Shown one piece after another: positions 43,892-52,842 of a DNA stretch of 53,676 bases (position 1 is its first letter; each line of letters starts with the position of its first letter). A program made the translations under genes and the position numbers. Origin of the DNA: Treponema sp. (lineage in GTDB: Bacteria; Spirochaetota; Spirochaetia; Treponematales; Treponemataceae). The stretch covers positions 1-53,676 of the forward strand of contig JAFXWC010000020.1 in NCBI GenBank assembly GCA_017534445.1, read 5' to 3'. Below the pieces are notes generated by a model. That model had not been told where the DNA came from, did no database searches, and worked only from the letters and a program-made list of their open reading frames with translations.

Positions 43892-45271
43892 AGTGTCAAG
43901 CGGCTTTTCACGCCCGGCTTTTACAGCAGGCAGAGCCGACACCGCAAGAGAAAGCAAAAGCGTGCCGAATGCAATAACCAACATTTCCTTAAAAGGAACT
44001 GAAATTGGTATATCCTGAAGGTAAAAGGCAGGATCCAAAAGCCTTACCCCCTTAAAAGTAGAAAGGTCGGCATTAAACAAAATATACAAAAATTTTACAA
44101 AAAAGTTTATTATTTTTTCCATAAAATTTATTATTCTGTTGATGTTCACACCCGCAAGCAGCCCAAGCGGTATTCCCAAGAGAACACCCCCGCATCCAGC
44201 CGCAAAACCTGCAAAAAGGAAGGCCACGGTTATACCGCCCGCACTCCCCCCCACGCTCTTAAGGATTGCAATTTCACGCCGCCTCTCCATAACAATCATG
44301 ACAAGGGCAGAACTTATGTTTACGCTGGCAACAAGAACAATCAGCAGCATTATAAGAAGCAAAAGTGCCTTTGTAGAAGAATAGTTCTGGTACTGGGCAG
44401 AATTCAGGTCGTTCCAGGTCCAAACGGTAGCACCTTCAAGCTCATCATTTCCCGCAAAACCAAAGACGTCATCAATAACGCGGTCCTTTACCTTCATAAG
44501 CTCAGGGGAAAAAGAATCCGCAGTCTTAAGGCCAAAGGTAAGCTTTGACGATGAAGGAGAAAAGTTGGCAATACCGGCTTCAAGTGGAATGAAAACCCAA
44601 AGGGCATCAAGCTCCTGGTAACCGGAAGAAACTATACCCGCAACAGTAAAGGGAACCATGCGTGGACTCAGGGAACCGCCGGGCGTCTTGTTCACACAGA
44701 TAAGGCGAAGGCTGTCACCGGCATGAAGCCCCAGGTCGTCCGCAATCTTTTTGCAAAGCACGGCCTTTTTTGTCCCGGATGAATCAGTAGTCATGTCCAC
44801 GCTGCCTTCCACCACTTTAAAAAGGGATGCAAAAGCCTTGTTGGCACTAAAGATGTCGGTCTGAACCGCACGCACGCTGGCACCGGAACGAGAAGACTTT
44901 CCCGCCGCAAGGGCAGTTGAATTCAGCTCGGGAAAAGCGTCCGTCACACCTTCAACAAGGGAAAGCCGCTGGGCAATGTCCATGCAGTCCTTTTCGCTTA
45001 TCTTCTCGCCGTATTTTTCCTGCCAAGCCGCAGTGTCCACAAAAACGGCTATGTCCTGGGAAGAAAGCCCTATAAGCCGCCCCGTAATGCCCTGAATCAT
45101 ACCGTCGCTTATGACAAGGACAGAAACAAGAGGCACAAGGCTAAGCCCAATGCATAGCAAGGCCCCCGCAAGACTCCTCTCACCATTGCTTTTTTTGCCG
45201 GAAGAAGAAGAGGGGGAACTCTTGGGAAAGAGGATTCTGAGCGCATACAAAAGACTGGATGCCAAAGTCAT
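43877..45271 (-). CDS. LolC/LolE-family lipoprotein-release permease (second copy)
   Basis: The 464-residue protein has a first membrane helix near residues 35-58, a periplasmic MacB-type domain (about 60-290) and three C-terminal helices with the FtsX core (MERRREIAILKSVGGSAGG). A Ser/Lys-rich cytosolic insert (SSPSSSSGKKS) precedes helix 1. ATG 45271 overlaps the ATPase stop as ATGA. With the paired permease and ATPase it should form a LolCDE-type complex releasing lipoproteins from the inner membrane. Confidence 0.88.
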   Translation of the reverse strand: MTLASSLLYALRILFPKSSPSSSSGKKSNGERSLAGALLCIGLSLVPLVSVLVISDGMIQGITGRLIGLSSQDIAVFVDTAAWQEKYGEKISEKDCMDIAQRLSLVEGVTDAFPELNSTALAAGKSSRSGASVRAVQTDIFSANKAFASLFKVVEGSVDMTTDSSGTKKAVLCKKIADDLGLHAGDSLRLICVNKTPGGSLSPRMVPFTVAGIVSSGYQELDALWVFIPLEAGIANFSPSSSKLTFGLKTADSFSPELMKVKDRVIDDVFGFAGNDELEGATVWTWNDLNSAQYQNYSSTKALLLLIMLLIVLVASVNISSALVMIVMERRREIAILKSVGGSAGGITVAFLFAGFAAGCGGVLLGIPLGLLAGVNINRIINFMEKIINFFVKFLYILFNADLSTFKGVRLLDPAFYLQDIPISVPFKEMLVIAFGTLLLSLAVSALPAVKAGREKPLDTLRKL

Positions 45272-45996
45272 TGATTTTCCCCCGGATTCAAATCGCCCAC
45301 TGCACCGTCTGCGGAAGAAAGCTTTCCGTCCTTTATAAAGTAGCGCACGTCACCCTTGGATGCAAGATTCATGTCGTGGGTAACAAGGATAAGGGTCTTT
45401 TTGTACTTGTCTGCCATGCTGAACAAAAGGTCGCCAATAAGAGCCGCATTTGCCGGGTCAAGGTTTCCTGTTGGCTCGTCGGCAAGAATAAGCTCAGGGT
45501 CGTTAACAAGGCACCTTGCAACCGCAACCCTCTGCCTCTCGCCGCCCGAAAGCTCAGACGGAAGGTGGTTCATGCGGTCCTCAAGCCCAACGTCCCGCAA
45601 AAGTGACTTGGCCTTTTCTATAGCAAGCTTCTTTTTTTCGCCGGCCATGTAGCAGGGAAGAAACACGTTCTCCAAAGCGGTAAAATCCTTAAGCAAATAG
45701 TGGAACTGAAAGACAAGCCCCAGAACCTTCTGCCTGTAGTGGGTAAGCTCCTCCTCCGCCATGCTTGCAACCTGAATGCCGCCCACAGTAACAGAACCGC
45801 AGGTTGCACTGTCCAAACCGCCGATTATATTCAGCAAGGTAGACTTTCCGCTGCCGCTTCTTCCCACAATAACGCACTTGGAGCCACGGGGAACGCTCAT
45901 GTTAAGGTCCTTGAGTATTGTAAGGCTTTCTATCTGCGTACGGTAAGTCTTTTCCAAATTCTCTACGCGCACGATTATGTCTTTTGAATCATTCAT
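45268..45996 (-). CDS. lolD: LolD-type ABC transporter ATPase
   Basis: The 242-residue ATPase has Walker A GRSGSGKST (residues about 38-46), Q-loop FQFHYLL, signature LSGGERQRVAVAR and Walker B LILADEPTGNLD. The FQF-HLL spacing and the flanking permeases point to lipoprotein release. ATG 45996 is chosen because it matches the family N-terminus and follows CGGAGG and AGGG; the frame extends to 46017. It overlaps the lolC end by 8 bases. Confidence 0.93.
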   Translation of the reverse strand: MNDSKDIIVRVENLEKTYRTQIESLTILKDLNMSVPRGSKCVIVGRSGSGKSTLLNIIGGLDSATCGSVTVGGIQVASMAEEELTHYRQKVLGLVFQFHYLLKDFTALENVFLPCYMAGEKKKLAIEKAKSLLRDVGLEDRMNHLPSELSGGERQRVAVARCLVNDPELILADEPTGNLDPANAALIGDLLFSMADKYKKTLILVTHDMNLASKGDVRYFIKDGKLSSADGAVGDLNPGENQ

Positions 45997-47290
45997 CCCT
46001 AAGAACCTCCGAAACATTTAGCTTTAGGATTTCCCGCCCCGCAAGCCAAGAAGAGGCAAGCGAAGAAAATATGCCGAATAAAAATATTGAAATCACCTCG
46101 CTGAACACGGTACGGGCCGGAATTGAGGCATAAATCCTGAACATTGGATTTTCCGTTACGTAGGCCGCATCCACCGGATTGGCAATCATCATAAAAAAGT
46201 AAGTCACGCAAAACTGCACCTTTGAAAGAAACATAAAGACCTTACCCATGTTGGCGCACAAGAGCAGTCCCGCAATAAGACCAGGCATTGCACCAAAGAA
46301 TCCCGTTGTAAAGCCCTTAACAATAAAGACCGCCTGAACCTGCTGCTTGGTTCCACCAAGGGCACTAAGAACCGCAATCTCCTCCCGCCTCTCGTAGACC
46401 ATCCTGCGCATGGCGTTGTAGATGTTAACCGCAACCACAACAAAAATCAAAAGCACAAGAAGCATGATGATGTTCTTTTCCACGCGGAGGGCACCAAAGA
46501 AAGACCTGTTGAAATTCCTCCAGCTTTCAGCCCTTGCAGAAGGAAAGGACTTTTCCACTGCGCTTATGAAAATAGCGTCACGGTTGGAGTCTGCAAGCTT
46601 TACCCCTATAACCTTCTTAGCACCCTTGCCAAAGTTCGCCTTACCGGCATCCGTGTTTATGAAAGAGAAGCTTGCGTTTATGTCTGAATAGCCCGAATGG
46701 AATATTCCCGTCACGGTAAATTTCCTGTCCGAAGAAAAAAGGCTAACATCGCTTGAACCGCTAAGGGCAAAAATGTTCACGCTGTCGCCAACCCTTGCCT
46801 TAAGAAGACGTGCAAGCTCATTTCCAAGCACAATTGAATCGTCTGCAGAAAGGTCAAAGGAACCGGACACAATATGCATCTCAGAAGCAAAGCCCGGATC
46901 ATCATCCATAACATCCTTGCCAACCGCCCGGATCAAAGCGGCAGACTCACTCCCCGAAGGACCAACAGCCAAAGCCTGGGCCTCGTAAAAAGAAGTGGTA
47001 CCCCTTACCTGAATCTTCTGATCCTTGCACCAGGAGCAGAATTCCTCGTAATTATCCTGATTCTCCACCCTAACATGGTAAGAGCTTATCTCCAGAATCG
47101 CATCTATAAATTCCATCTGGAATCCGTTCATTACGCCAATAACAACTATGAGCGCAAGCACGCCGAACCCCACTCCCAAAGAAGCAAGGGCAGACGTTAC
47201 GGCAGTACGCCCCTTCCTGTCCACCTTGCTGAACCTTCTGGAGACATAATAAATCCACTTGAGCGAAGAAAAAATCTTCCTACTTGTCAT
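45989..47290 (-). CDS. lolC: LolC/LolE-family lipoprotein-release permease (first copy)
   Basis: ATG 47290 has AGGAGA at good spacing and overlaps the end of the upstream gene by 11 bases; the frame runs to 47332. The 433-residue protein begins with the LolC-like segment YYVSRRF and a first helix ending VIGVMNGFQ. A periplasmic domain follows, then three helices with MVYERREEIAVLSALGGTKQQV. It is the partner of lolD and the second permease. Confidence 0.9.
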   Translation of the reverse strand: MTSRKIFSSLKWIYYVSRRFSKVDRKGRTAVTSALASLGVGFGVLALIVVIGVMNGFQMEFIDAILEISSYHVRVENQDNYEEFCSWCKDQKIQVRGTTSFYEAQALAVGPSGSESAALIRAVGKDVMDDDPGFASEMHIVSGSFDLSADDSIVLGNELARLLKARVGDSVNIFALSGSSDVSLFSSDRKFTVTGIFHSGYSDINASFSFINTDAGKANFGKGAKKVIGVKLADSNRDAIFISAVEKSFPSARAESWRNFNRSFFGALRVEKNIIMLLVLLIFVVVAVNIYNAMRRMVYERREEIAVLSALGGTKQQVQAVFIVKGFTTGFFGAMPGLIAGLLLCANMGKVFMFLSKVQFCVTYFFMMIANPVDAAYVTENPMFRIYASIPARTVFSEVISIFLFGIFSSLASSWLAGREILKLNVSEVLRDE

Positions 47291-48389
47291 TGAATTTTCT
47301 CCTGTATTCTTCATTGCCGTTTGAATAGGCAATCTCCTCTACCTTAACGCCGTCCTTGTAGACAGCCTTGACCGAAAATCCGCCGTCAAAATAAACGGTT
47401 TCCGTGTAGTCTTCATTTTTTGTGTAAACCGTACTCATCCTAAGAACCCCGTCCTCGTAAAAACTGCAGTCGGGAATGTCCGTATAAGACTTGTAAGTGT
47501 AAACGTTCTTCCGCGAAACAAAGGCATCCTTTGTCATGGTCAGCCTAAGGGGATCCATCTTCTTATAGAAATGCTTCTCCTCCTCCGAAACAACCCTGTC
47601 CTGTCCGTCAAAAGAAGAAATCCTTGTCATTACAAGCAGGTTGTGCTCCTTCTTTGTTTCCTCATCAGAAACCACGTCATAAAAATCTCTGCGCACCGGA
47701 TTACCGCGGGAGTCAAACTTTACGTCCTGAATCTTCTTGTTCTCAAAATCCTCATCCCAAAGGCTAACAGGAGTACGCGAGTACTGGTCAAGCTCCTTTA
47801 CAGCCCCCGAATCACCCGAAGCAGAAGCACCAGAAGCCCCAGCCCCCGCAGCCGAAGCACCTCCACTACTGCCGGAAAGCGAAGAAGAATAGGCTGCCTG
47901 CTTTTTCAAAAACTTTTTCTTTGGCAAGGGATCCTTGTAAATATAAGTCTTCCTGTTTGCAATAAAAGGAAGGCCTGCCCCCTGCTTCCAAGAAATTCTT
48001 TCCGTCCGCCTAAAAGCCTCATCGTAAAGGGTTCTTGTAACATAAGAACCGTTAACGCTTACAATGCCACGCCCCCCGTCAACAGAAGGCAAAAGGGCAA
48101 GATCCTCGTCACCGTATTCAAAAAGCCTAAGCTTACCACTGGAATTCTTGTACTGAACTGCAACAATCCCCAGGGTGTCCAAAATGGCATCGTCCTTGGG
48201 CAAAGAAGCATCAAGCGGAAGAAGTGAATCCTGGTAGGAATTAAGAATGCCTATGATTTCCTTGCGTGCATCCTGCCTAACGTTCAGTGCAAGACCGTCC
48301 TTCTTAAAGGCAGCATCAAAACGCCCCTGCCAGGGATGAACCTGAGGAAAAAGCAAATAAAAAGAAAGGATTACCGCCTCAAAATCCAT
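47280..48389 (-). CDS. Hypothetical protein with MORN-like C-terminus
   Basis: ATG 48389 is used (AGG 9 bases upstream); the frame runs to a TTG at 48395. A weak N-terminal hydrophobic stretch (VILSFYLLFP) could be a signal or anchor. A Gly/Ala/Ser low-complexity stretch occupies residues about 175-200. The C-terminal third has beta strands of the MORN or YwqK type (DYTETVYFDGGFSVKAVYKDG in parts, residues about 330-360). It lies between ftsY and lolC, overlapping lolC, and probably belongs to the lipoprotein-sorting operon. Function is unknown. Confidence 0.75.
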   Translation of the reverse strand: MDFEAVILSFYLLFPQVHPWQGRFDAAFKKDGLALNVRQDARKEIIGILNSYQDSLLPLDASLPKDDAILDTLGIVAVQYKNSSGKLRLFEYGDEDLALLPSVDGGRGIVSVNGSYVTRTLYDEAFRRTERISWKQGAGLPFIANRKTYIYKDPLPKKKFLKKQAAYSSSLSGSSGGASAAGAGASGASASGDSGAVKELDQYSRTPVSLWDEDFENKKIQDVKFDSRGNPVRRDFYDVVSDEETKKEHNLLVMTRISSFDGQDRVVSEEEKHFYKKMDPLRLTMTKDAFVSRKNVYTYKSYTDIPDCSFYEDGVLRMSTVYTKNEDYTETVYFDGGFSVKAVYKDGVKVEEIAYSNGNEEYRRKFNDK

Positions 48390-48434
48390 AAGCAAAACCT
48401 ATGACAAAAGCCGACACAAAGCTAGAAAAGCCGC

Positions 48435-49308
48435 CTAAAGCCCAAGAAAATCGTTAAGGTAGGAATCCGGCTCAAACAAAGAAATGTCACCATATTTTTC
48501 ACCGGTGCAGACAAAGGCAAAGGGAAGCCCCAGCTCCTTTCCTATGGAAACAAGCGCACCACCCTTGGCAGTAGAATCGTAACTTGGTAAGGACAACGGC
48601 ATCAAGACCGACAGCCTCGTGAAAGACCTCCGCCTGCCTAAGCGCATTCTGGCCCGTAGTAGCGTCCACCACAAGAAGCTTCTTGTAGCAGCCCTGGTCC
48701 GCCTTGGAAGAAGCAACACGGTCAATCTTCTTAAGCTCGTTAACAAGATTCTCCTTGTTGTGAAGCCTGCCCGCCGTATCAGCAATAACAAGACCGCCGC
48801 CAGCTGCCCTGCAAGCCTCGCCCGCATCAAAAACAACGGAAGAAGGATCGCTGCCCATCTGGTGCTTAACAACGCGAATCCCCAGCCGCTCACCATGCAT
48901 TGAAATCTGATCAACCGCCGCCGCCCTAAAGGTATCGGAAGCAGACATTATAACATTCACGCCCTTGTCGGAAAAAAGCTTCGCAATCTTGGCCGCACTG
49001 GTAGTCTTTCCCACACCGTTAACGCCAAGAAGCATCCAAACGTTCACCTTCCCGTCCCCAAGCTCAAGATTAGCCTGCCTCAAATGCGGAAGAAGCATCT
49101 GCTTAAGCACAGCAAGGGCCGACTGCTCGTCCAAGGACTTATCCTCGCGGCACTTCTCCTCAAGCGAATCAATAATCTCCACAGTCGTCTTGGCACCAAT
49201 ATCGCCTTCAATCAGAGCATCCTCAAGCTCCTCAAAAAAATTCTCATCCTGAATCTTGCTGCGGCTAAAAAGCGACTTGATTTTCTCCGCGAAAGAAATT
49301 TTGCCCAT
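48435..49308 (-). pseudogene. ftsY: Signal recognition particle receptor FtsY, reading frame broken by one base
   Basis: FtsY docks SRP-ribosome complexes at the membrane and is normally essential. The N domain (residues 1-80) and G domain are clear: GVNGVGKTTSAAKIAK, SASDTFRAAAVDQ, DTAGRLHNKENL. At about 48581 an extra base turns the expected TKYDSTAKGG into TKLRFYCQG; the correct sequence resumes in the other frame (YDSTAKGGALVSIGKELGLP, then EPDSYLNDFLGL) and stops at 48435. Undoing the extra base gives about 290 residues. A sequencing error is the simplest explanation, since loss should be lethal. GGAGTAG precedes ATG 49308. Confidence 0.9.
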
Positions 49309-49331
49309 TTTCTACTCCATTCACTCCGCCC

Positions 49332-49360
49332 ATTCTAACAATTTACGGACAAAAAAGCAA
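49332..49360 (-). promoter_or_regulatory. Promoter of the ftsY-lol operon
   Basis: TTGCTT (49360-49355), 17 bases, TAGAAT (49337-49332). Confidence 0.65.
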
Positions 49361-49447
49361 CGCACCGACCAAAGCAGTATTTTTCTTTTTCTTCTTTAGG
49401 AGCGAGCTTTCATCTTTCATCGCGCCTTATCAGGATGCCATCCAAAT

Positions 49448-49520
49448 CCGGCTTTCCGGGGCTTGCCCCCTAACCGGGCGCGGTGCTACGCACGCCTACG
49501 GCCCCCTCCAATCCGCGCTA
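49448..49520 (-). repeat. GC-rich repeat-like block
   Basis: On the minus strand it begins TAGCGCGGATTGGAGGGGG and ends GGAAAGCCGG, resembling the block at 7144-7215. It contains GGGGC / GCCCC. It lies just downstream of the SUMF1 gene. Confidence 0.4.
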
Positions 49521-49534
49521 AGCCCCTTGGTCTG

Positions 49535-50520
49535 TCACTCAGCAGAACGAACCACCCGGAAACCAAGAACACCACGATATTCAGGGTAAAAGGAGCCCCT
49601 CCATGACAGAGAGCATTTAGACGCTTCATAGTTATAGTAACCACCGCGAGTAATGCGATCTAAATGAGGCAAGTCATCAATCAAGCTCAAGCCCCAGCAC
49701 CATTCGTATACATTTCCACTCATATCGTAGAGGTCAATTCCATTTGGATTTTTAGTCTTTACCTCGTGTGTTTTATTTCCGCTATTGACAGAATACCATG
49801 CATAGTTTTCCAGACTTGCGCTGTCATCACATCCCGCATAGTCGTTTGGATTCTCCTTAGCACAACCAGAAGATCCTCCCCGGGCTGCATATTCCCATTC
49901 CACTTCCATCGGTAAGCGGTAGCCGTTTGCAGTAAAGTCGCAAGCAGCAGAATTCCAAACTGTATCGTTGTCTGTAGGAACACTTCCCCATTCATCAGGA
50001 TCCGTAGAGCCGCTTATCGTATAACAGGGGGTAAGACCTTTCGCAATACTGCGCTTGTTACAGTAAACAAGTGCATCGTACCAACTTACATAGTAGACCG
50101 GATAGTTTTCACCAACTCCATAAGTGGTGTTGGGCTGGCGGCTTCCTGTATATGTGCAATATTGCTCGTACTCGCCCTGAGTCACCTCGTGGTCACATAT
50201 GTAGAATGAGGAGATTGTTACCGTGCGTCCCGCTACAAACGCCCCCTTGAAACGGTCTTCAGTATGTCCCGCCAAAGAGAACTTGTCACCGCCAACCACC
50301 GTACCACCTTGCACTCTCACAAAGTCCGGCTCCACACTTACACTTCCGTCTCCCCCTGCAACAGGTACAGCATCATCTGGTGCTCCACTATCAGAACTAC
50401 TGTATTCAGCAACCGGTGTAACAACCTCATCATCAGAACCACCTCCCCCGCCACAACTGCTAGCCAAAAGAGCTAGCGTAATGCCTGTAACAGCAAACAA
50501 ACCAAAGAAACTTTTTTCAT
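49535..50520 (-). CDS. SUMF1/formylglycine-generating-enzyme-domain lipoprotein, start codon out of frame by one base
   Basis: The open frame (49535-50500, TTG start) encodes a lipoprotein signal ending ALLASSC followed by Gly/Ser/Asp-rich linker and a SUMF1 domain (residues about 60-320: HEVTQGEYEQYC, YPVYYVSWYDALVYCNKRS, RLPMEVEWEYAARGG, YDMSGNVYEWCW, RGGYYNYEASKCSLSWRGS, GFRVVRS). A well-placed GGAGAATGAG and ATG lie at 50520 but in another frame. Adding one A to the run of six (50512-50517) joins them into a normal signal, MKKSFFGLFAV and onward. A sequence error or phase variation could explain this. The second active-site Cys of true formylglycine enzymes is not evident, so enzymatic activity is doubtful. 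Confidence 0.85.
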
Positions 50521-50838
50521 CTCATTCTCCGATGTTTTTATTTAAAAACAAAAAGCCCAGAACTTTCCGCAAAAGAAAAATCCCGGGTGTACTTACAGGT
50601 TTTATAAAAACAGCCTATGTGCTAATTGAAAATTTTGCCCTAAAGAAAAATCAGTATCAAAAAGAAGCTTTATTTTTACTCCCACACTTTTTTCTATGCG
50701 ATTTAGTTAATTTTAAGTCGGGAATATGTATATGTCAAGTTTTTTCAAATTGTTGCCAAAATGCCAAGACTTAAATAGCACCCCTTTCAAAAACATTGTC
50801 AGGGCAAAAAAAAGACACCCCGAAAGGTGTCCGTCATC
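50521..50838. other. Gene-free stretch upstream of the SUMF1 gene
   Basis: AT-rich, with a GTTTTTA / TAAAAAC palindrome near 50534-50549 and the tRNA-Asn terminator at its right end. No convincing gene or strong promoter was seen. Confidence 0.5.
50806..50831 (-). terminator. Rho-independent terminator of tRNA-Asn
   Basis: GACACC / GGTGTC stem with 6-base loop (50831-50814), followed by eight T (50813-50806). Confidence 0.92.
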
Positions 50839-50911
50839 CGCCCCCTGCTGGGCTTGAACCAGCGACACACGGATTAACAGTCCGTTGCTCTACCGACTGA
50901 GCTAAGGGAGC
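50839..50911 (-). tRNA. tRNA-Asn (GTT)
   Basis: The 73-base cloverleaf has acceptor GCTCCCT / AGGGGGC with discriminator G, D arm TTAGCTCAGTCGGTAGAGC, anticodon stem ACGGA / TCCGT with GTT, and T arm GGTTCAAGCCC. CCA is not encoded. It has its own promoter and terminator. Confidence 0.97.
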
Positions 50912-50949
50912 ATTCATCTGCAAAAGAACTTTGCAAATTGAATAATCGT

Positions 50950-50978
50950 ATTATATTGACTTGAAAAAATTTTGTCAA
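50950..50978 (-). promoter_or_regulatory. Consensus promoter of tRNA-Asn (with an opposing promoter-like sequence)
   Basis: Minus: TTGACA (50978-50973), 17 bases, TATAAT (50955-50950). Plus: TTGACT (50956-50961), 17 bases, TATGAA (50979-50984) overlaps it, but no gene follows on the plus strand. Confidence 0.9.
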
Positions 50979-51183
50979 TATGAAATCAGATTTTTTTGCA
51001 TATTTTTCTGACATTTCACAACCTAGATTCCTCAGCATAAAATGCAAAAACCGCCAAAAAAAATATTCCAGACATTTTACAAAAGAAATTCCACGGTTTC
51101 TGCCCCGCCCAGACTGGCGCACAGCAAGCAGGGCAAGGGACATGTCAATTGTATGGCATGAAATGTATATTCAAAGCCACAGC

Positions 51184-52491
51184 CTATTTTTCATCGCTAG
51201 GCTGAAACCACCTTGCGTTCTTGATTTTTGAAACCGCCGCACTGTCGGTTACCTTTTTTACCACAAATGCGTCACGAAGCACTTTTCCATCATGGTAATA
51301 GGTTTCTCCGTTCTGCAAAGTTATAAAGCCCTCCGTGTTGGTATAGGTATATGTCTTTGTAACCTCCTGGCGGGCGAACGTTATGTCGTCAAGGTTAACA
51401 CCCTCTATCATGTACCTTGGTCCTGTCACCGAAACTTTTCCGTTTGAAGAGAAATCCAGGATATACCAGCGAGCGAAATTTCCTCCTTCGGAAGACCTGT
51501 AATATACATGCCACTTGCCGTAGAGAGGTTTGTTTACAGGACCTTCCTCCCACGGATCTGATCCTTCAGGATATATTATACGGTCAAAATTCTCTGCCGG
51601 ATACACTTCCGCATCTCCACTGCCGTGGTTATAGTAAGCCATAACAGTACCAGCAACGTTTTTAAAATACCATCCGTTCTCGGCCTTAGCGTTATTGCTT
51701 GAAAATTTAACCTTATACTGGGTGCCAATGTTTCCGTCGTAAGAATTGTTCTTGAATGTCATGCGCATCTCTTCTGCCGTAGGAAAGTAAATGTACTTCA
51801 GTTCGCTTACATTCAAAGCATAGCATTCACCCGCCTTTGGTGCAAAGGTAGCCGCTGCAGCCTGCTGTTTTGCCAAAGCCTCAGCCGCAGCTTTTTCTTC
51901 AGCCTGCTTCTTTGCAAGGGCCTCTGCCGCCGCCTTCTCTTCTGCCAGTTTTTTCGCAAGGGCTTCTGCAGCAGCCTTTTCTTCTGCCTGCTGTTTTGCA
52001 AGAGCAGCTGCCGCAACCCGGGCTTCTTCTTCTGCCTTAAGGCGCGCAATGTCATCATCACGCTGCTTTTTCAAGCTGTCAACCGTAATACCGCGCGATG
52101 TGTCCGCAACAAAGACAAGGAAGGTAAAGGTATAGGCAGACGAGCAAGAAGCCGTTACCGCCGTATATCCGCTCTTTAAGCCAGTAATCGTGTAACTTGA
52201 AGGATTCGAAGCACTCTGCGTTACGGAAACAACAGAACTGTCAACAACCTTTATAGACACAGGATAACCGTTGTCCACCGGATCTGATGTAGCGTTGAAT
52301 TCAAAGCGTAAATTTCCGGTCTTTATATCCATAGGAACGGTTGTAGACTTACCAGTATAAACCTGATCATTTGCGGAAACCCGAATACCCTTCAAGTCCC
52401 AAAGCTGCTTCATGGAAGAACATGAGGCAAAAGCAAAAGCAAGCATCAGGCCCCAAGCAGAAGATTTTATTCCTTTGATATTTTTTCGCAT
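51184..52491 (-). CDS. Lipoprotein with Ig-like domain and Ala/Glu/Lys coiled-coil repeats
   Basis: The 435-residue protein has a lipoprotein signal (AFAFASC, Cys about residue 24). Residues about 35-135 form an Ig-like beta domain (VPMDIKTGNLRFEF, VVSVTQSAS, GLKSGYTAVTAS). Residues about 145-215 are a coiled coil built of 14-residue repeats KQAEEKAAAEALA, three full copies in tandem. A C-terminal beta domain (about 225-435) is unfamiliar. It could span the periplasm like TolA- or Lpp-type linkers; this is inference. AAAGGAG precedes ATG 52491. A strong promoter lies about 240 bases upstream, with a terminator-like hairpin between. Confidence 0.82.
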   Translation of the reverse strand: MRKNIKGIKSSAWGLMLAFAFASCSSMKQLWDLKGIRVSANDQVYTGKSTTVPMDIKTGNLRFEFNATSDPVDNGYPVSIKVVDSSVVSVTQSASNPSSYTITGLKSGYTAVTASCSSAYTFTFLVFVADTSRGITVDSLKKQRDDDIARLKAEEEARVAAAALAKQQAEEKAAAEALAKKLAEEKAAAEALAKKQAEEKAAAEALAKQQAAAATFAPKAGECYALNVSELKYIYFPTAEEMRMTFKNNSYDGNIGTQYKVKFSSNNAKAENGWYFKNVAGTVMAYYNHGSGDAEVYPAENFDRIIYPEGSDPWEEGPVNKPLYGKWHVYYRSSEGGNFARWYILDFSSNGKVSVTGPRYMIEGVNLDDITFARQEVTKTYTYTNTEGFITLQNGETYYHDGKVLRDAFVVKKVTDSAAVSKIKNARWFQPSDEK

Positions 52492-52612
52492 GTCATAACT
52501 CCTTTAGTCAAATTCTCATAAAATGCATTAATGAAAGGCACAAGTTATTAAAAAAAACAAAATCTAGCATTAAAGTTACATTAACATGGTAACATAGTGC
52601 CTTACGAAATTC

Positions 52613-52730
52613 AAAAAATAGCCGCACAAAGCTTCACCTCCGTGGGATAAAGGATTCACCTTATGCGGCAAGTGGAATATATATGGGTCTGCAAAGAAGA
52701 AATGGGATTCATCTTGCATTAACAGGACAA
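52613..52730 (-). ncRNA. Candidate small RNA or attenuated leader
   Basis: A consensus promoter (52736-52763) should start RNA near 52730. At 52669-52621 GCCGCA / TGCGGC arms enclose a 37-base internal sequence and are followed by TATTTTTT (down to 52613), a terminator-like end. The product would be about 115 bases. The loop contains CGGAGGTG followed by TTG and a 17-codon frame, so a leader peptide is an alternative. It resembles no SRP, 6S or riboswitch sequence I know. Confidence 0.35.
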
Positions 52731-52735
52731 TTATC

Positions 52736-52763
52736 ATTATATCCTTTTTTAGGGATTTGTCAA
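52736..52763 (-). promoter_or_regulatory. Strong leftward promoter upstream of the candidate RNA and lipoprotein gene
   Basis: TTGACA (52763-52758), 16 bases, TATAAT (52741-52736). Its spacer holds one of three similar T-rich GGGATTT motifs (52744-52758 plus, 52767-52782 minus, 52796-52811 plus), possible operators for the divergent repressor. Confidence 0.75.
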
Positions 52764-52830
52764 TATAAAATCCTCAAAAAAGTATATTATTTTTCCACAA
52801 AAGGGGATTTTCAAAAATTGAAATATATGC

Positions 52831-52836
52831 TATAGT
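52831..52836 (+). promoter_or_regulatory. -10 box of the S24 repressor gene, leaderless layout
   Basis: TATAGT lies 6 bases before ATG 52843; the -35 (TTTTCA, 17 bases upstream) is weak. RNA should start at or next to the ATG. Confidence 0.6.
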
Positions 52837-52842
52837 TTTTGT

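Noticed and set aside
50980..51231. Small plus-strand gene after the overlapping promoter at tRNA-Asn
   Set aside because: No ribosome binding site, and the frame runs into the end of the lipoprotein gene on the other strand; composition is not protein-like.
52613..52730. SRP, 6S or known riboswitch RNA
   Set aside because: The SRP GGAAGGAAGC core is missing, length and pairing do not fit 6S, and no riboswitch signature could be recognised; left as an unknown candidate.
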